Shown piece after piece: positions 13,941-16,388 of a DNA stretch of 16,388 nucleotides; position 1 is the first letter of the stretch, and the number at the start of each line of letters is the position of its first letter. The DNA is from Lachnoclostridium sp. UBA903. Lineage in GTDB: Bacteria; Bacillota; Clostridia; Lachnospirales; Lachnospiraceae. A model generated the notes under the pieces. It saw only the letters and a program-made list of their open reading frames with translations, searched no databases and was not told the origin of the DNA. Position numbers and translations under genes: made by a program. The DNA lies in the NCBI GenBank assembly GCA_002294045.1, contig DBEP01000056.1, positions 190 through 16,577 of the forward strand. The letters run 5' to 3'.

Positions 13941-16388
13941 TTAATTTTTCTCTTCCAACAATAGTTTTAAATCTCCAATGAGATTTCTCACATGTTCAAA
14001 AAGGCTTATTACATCCATTTTACCCTTTTTCCCTGTTTTCTTCAAAGAATAGGTGAAATACGGACTGGCTTCCGGTATAAGTTTTAAGCTGGGCTCATAT
14101 TTGCGTATCAGTTCCGGTATTTTCTCCACTCTTAGCTTCGCCTTATTATACATAACAAGCTTGATTTCTTCGTTACGGTATACCAGGGAGGTAACATATA
14201 CGCTATGGCAGATGGATTTAATATAGGCTATATTCAATAAATTATTCACAGAAGAAGGCATATCCCCGAACCGGTCAAGGAGTTCCTCCTGCATATCCAG
14301 TAATTCTTCTTCATTCTCAATTTCGGCAATCCGTTTATATACATCCAGCTTCTGGAATTCACTTCTAATATAGGTTGCCGGTATAAAGGCATCAATATCC
14401 ATATCCACCGTGGTGTCAAAGGTTTCCTCCTCCTGTACTTCGCCTCTCATGGCACGGATTGCATCATTTAGCATTTTACAGTACAGGTCATATCCCACCG
14501 CTTCCATATGGCCGCTTTGCTGGGCGCCTAATAAGTTGCCCGCACCCCGGATTTCCAGGTCCCGCATGGCAATTTTAAAGCCCGAGCCAAGCTCCGTAAA
14601 TTCCTTGATGGCCTGCAGCCTTTTTTCCGCCACTTCCTTTAACATCTTATCCCTTTTATACATTAAAAAAGCATAAGCGGTCCGGTTGGACCTTCCTACC
14701 CTGCCTCTGAGCTGGTACAGCTGGGATAGACCAAGCCGGTCCGCATCATCGATAATCATGGTATTCACATTGGAAATGTCAAGGCCGGTCTCAATAATGG
14801 TGGTGGATACCAGAACATCTATTTCACCGTTAATAAAGTCAAACATAATCCGTTCCAGCTCTCTCTCCCTCATCTGTCCGTGGGCATAGGACACATTGGC
14901 TTCCGGCACCAGTCTGGCTATTCTGCCGGCAATTTCGTCAATGCCGTTCACCCGGTTATAGACATAATATACCTGCCCGTTTCTGCCTAATTCACGATGA
15001 ATGGCTTCCCGGATTATTTCTTCATTATGTTCCAGCACATAAGTCTGGATGGGCATTCTGTCTACCGGCGGCTCATTTAATACACTCATATCCCGTATGC
15101 CGATTAAGCTCATATGAAGGGTCCTGGGAATGGGAGTGGCCGTAAGCGTCAGTACATCCACGTCCCCTTTCAGCTGCTTAATCTTTTCTTTATGGGTTAC
15201 TCCAAACCGCTGTTCTTCATCAACAATTAACAGGCCCAGATTCTTAAACTGAACATCCTTTGACAGTACCCTGTGGGTTCCGATTAGTATATCCAGGCTG
15301 CCTTTTCTTAACCGTTCTATTACTGCTTTCTGCTGTGCGGAGGTCTTAAACCGGGATAGCATATCGATACTCACAGGAAAATCCATCATTCTCTGTACAA
15401 AGGTATTATAATGCTGCTGGGCTAAAATCGTGGTAGGCACTAAAAACACCACCTGTTTGCCATCGGAAACCGCTTTAAAAGCCGCACGGATGGCAATCTC
15501 CGTTTTACCGTAGCCTACATCACCGCAAATCAGACGGTCCATAATCCGCTTACTTTCCATATCCCGCTTGCTTTCTTCAATTGCCCGGAGCTGGTCATCC
15601 GTTTCCTCATAGGGAAACATTTCTTCAAATTCCTTCTGCCATACGGTATCAGAGCTGAACCGAAAGCCCTCCTTAGCCCGGCGGGCAGCATATAATTCTA
15701 CCAGTTCCCTGGCAATTTCCTTTACGGCACCCCGGACTCTTGTTTTGGTATTCTTCCATTCCGGTGAATTCAGCTTGTTCAGTTTTGGCTTTCTGGTATC
15801 CGCACCCGCATATTTTTGTATCACATCAAGGCCTGTTGCAAGAATATACAACACGCCTCCGCCGCCGTATTCGATTTTAACGTAATCCTTTGTCACCTTA
15901 TCTACTTCAATTTTCTCTATGCCTTTATAAATGCCTAAACCGTGATTTTCATGGACCACATAATCGCCTATGTTCAAATCCGCAAAGCTTTGTATCTTTT
16001 TGCCGTCATATTCCTTCAGTTTTCTCTTTTTTTTCTTTTCCGCACCAAAAATATCACTTTCGGAAATAATGACAAGATTAATCAGAGGATATTCAAACCC
16101 CCGGTGAAGGCTGCCGCAGGTTACCATAATTTCCCCTTTTTGAATGTTCCTGTCCATATCCTCACTGTAAAAGGCATTCAAATCATGGTCCCTCAAGTCT
16201 TCGCTGAGACGCTTTGCCCGGGTTTTAGATACGGACAGCAAAAGAATCCGGTAACCGCTTTTTTTCCATTTCTGCAAATCCTTTACCAAAATATCAAAAT
16301 TGTTATTATAGGGATTTACGGAACGGACCGTAAAGTCCCACCTGCCTTTTATGGAAAAATAGGCAGCTTTATAATCCATGGTACTTAG
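13941..16388 (-). CDS. mfd: transcription-repair coupling factor Mfd (5' end outside the window)
   Basis: DNA translocase that removes stalled RNA polymerase and recruits UvrA. 815 codons are visible; the frame is still open at the right edge (L-S-T before the first Met at 16379), so that Met is internal, and about the first third (the UvrB-like region) lies outside. Counting from that Met: the RNA-polymerase-interacting domain is near 130-190 (FADLNIGDYVVHENHGLGIYKG), Walker A GDVGYGKTE at 286-294, DEEQ box at 387-390, LTATPIPRT at 412-420, QLYQLRGRVGRSNR at about 553-566, and the translocation motif ELGSGFKIAMRDLEIRGAGN after it. The C-terminal TRCF domain is complete. Its stop is 131 bp before the foldase gene. 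The visible part has no frameshift or missing motif. Confidence 0.96.
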   Translation of the reverse strand, partial: LSTMDYKAAYFSIKGRWDFTVRSVNPYNNNFDILVKDLQKWKKSGYRILLLSVSKTRAKRLSEDLRDHDLNAFYSEDMDRNIQKGEIMVTCGSLHRGFEYPLINLVIISESDIFGAEKKKKRKLKEYDGKKIQSFADLNIGDYVVHENHGLGIYKGIEKIEVDKVTKDYVKIEYGGGGVLYILATGLDVIQKYAGADTRKPKLNKLNSPEWKNTKTRVRGAVKEIARELVELYAARRAKEGFRFSSDTVWQKEFEEMFPYEETDDQLRAIEESKRDMESKRIMDRLICGDVGYGKTEIAIRAAFKAVSDGKQVVFLVPTTILAQQHYNTFVQRMMDFPVSIDMLSRFKTSAQQKAVIERLRKGSLDILIGTHRVLSKDVQFKNLGLLIVDEEQRFGVTHKEKIKQLKGDVDVLTLTATPIPRTLHMSLIGIRDMSVLNEPPVDRMPIQTYVLEHNEEIIREAIHRELGRNGQVYYVYNRVNGIDEIAGRIARLVPEANVSYAHGQMRERELERIMFDFINGEIDVLVSTTIIETGLDISNVNTMIIDDADRLGLSQLYQLRGRVGRSNRTAYAFLMYKRDKMLKEVAEKRLQAIKEFTELGSGFKIAMRDLEIRGAGNLLGAQQSGHMEAVGYDLYCKMLNDAIRAMRGEVQEEETFDTTVDMDIDAFIPATYIRSEFQKLDVYKRIAEIENEEELLDMQEELLDRFGDMPSSVNNLLNIAYIKSICHSVYVTSLVYRNEEIKLVMYNKAKLRVEKIPELIRKYEPSLKLIPEASPYFTYSLKKTGKKGKMDVISLFEHVRNLIGDLKLLLEEKN

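Noticed and set aside
13941..16379. Natural N-terminally truncated Mfd starting at 16379
   Set aside because: The frame remains open to the window end, so the missing third is explained by the window edge.
15942..16388. 148-codon plus-strand open frame at the right edge
   Set aside because: It lies fully antisense to conserved Mfd codons and has no recognisable domain or ribosome binding site.

Overview
This window looks like a chromosomal segment of a spore-forming, Gram-positive anaerobe of the Clostridia, most likely a Lachnospiraceae relative. The evidence is the endosporulation genes spoIIE, spoVT, yabP and yabQ in the gene order known from Firmicutes (mfd, prsA-like, spoVT, mazG, HU, rqcP/yabO, yabP, yabQ, divIC, tRNA-Met, spoIIE, tilS, hpt). 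AGGAGG-type ribosome binding sites, TTG/GTG/ATG start usage and AT-rich intergenic regions agree with this. All genes except one lie on the minus strand, so they are transcribed from high to low coordinates.

Layout in the direction of transcription: the C-terminal two thirds of mfd enters at the right edge (13941-16388). A PrsA-like lipoprotein foldase follows (12664-13809). A lone plus-strand PAP2 phosphatase (11906-12451) converges on it. An ABC exporter pair, natA-like and natB-like, is followed by truA, which overlaps natB by 8 bp. Next come spoVT with its own terminator, a 472-bp intergenic region holding a composite repeat plus the mazG promoter, and then mazG, HU (with a large stem-loop terminator), rqcP, yabP, yabQ and divIC. 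A tRNA-Met(CAU) gene has its own consensus promoter and terminator. A second copy of the composite repeat follows, then the spoIIE promoter, spoIIE, tilS and hpt.

The genes mostly serve growth and sporulation housekeeping: transcription-coupled repair, extracytoplasmic folding, tRNA modification (TruA pseudouridine, TilS lysidine), nucleotide clean-up (MazG), ribosome rescue (RqcP), nucleoid structure (HU), septation (DivIC), sigma-F activation (SpoIIE), forespore regulation (SpoVT), spore envelope assembly (YabP/YabQ) and purine salvage (Hpt). spoIIE has an unusual promoter with a 21-bp spacer and Spo0A-box-like sites, as known for Spo0A-activated sigma-A promoters.

I found no novel multi-gene system. 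The most notable non-genic signals are: (1) an exact 59-bp inverted copy of the tilS 3' end at the left edge, which breaks hpt and may be an assembly chimera; (2) a dispersed family of ATAGGA-hairpin repeats that abut intrinsic terminators in two intergenic regions; (3) a 16-bp direct repeat that gives the PAP2 gene two identical extended -10 promoters.
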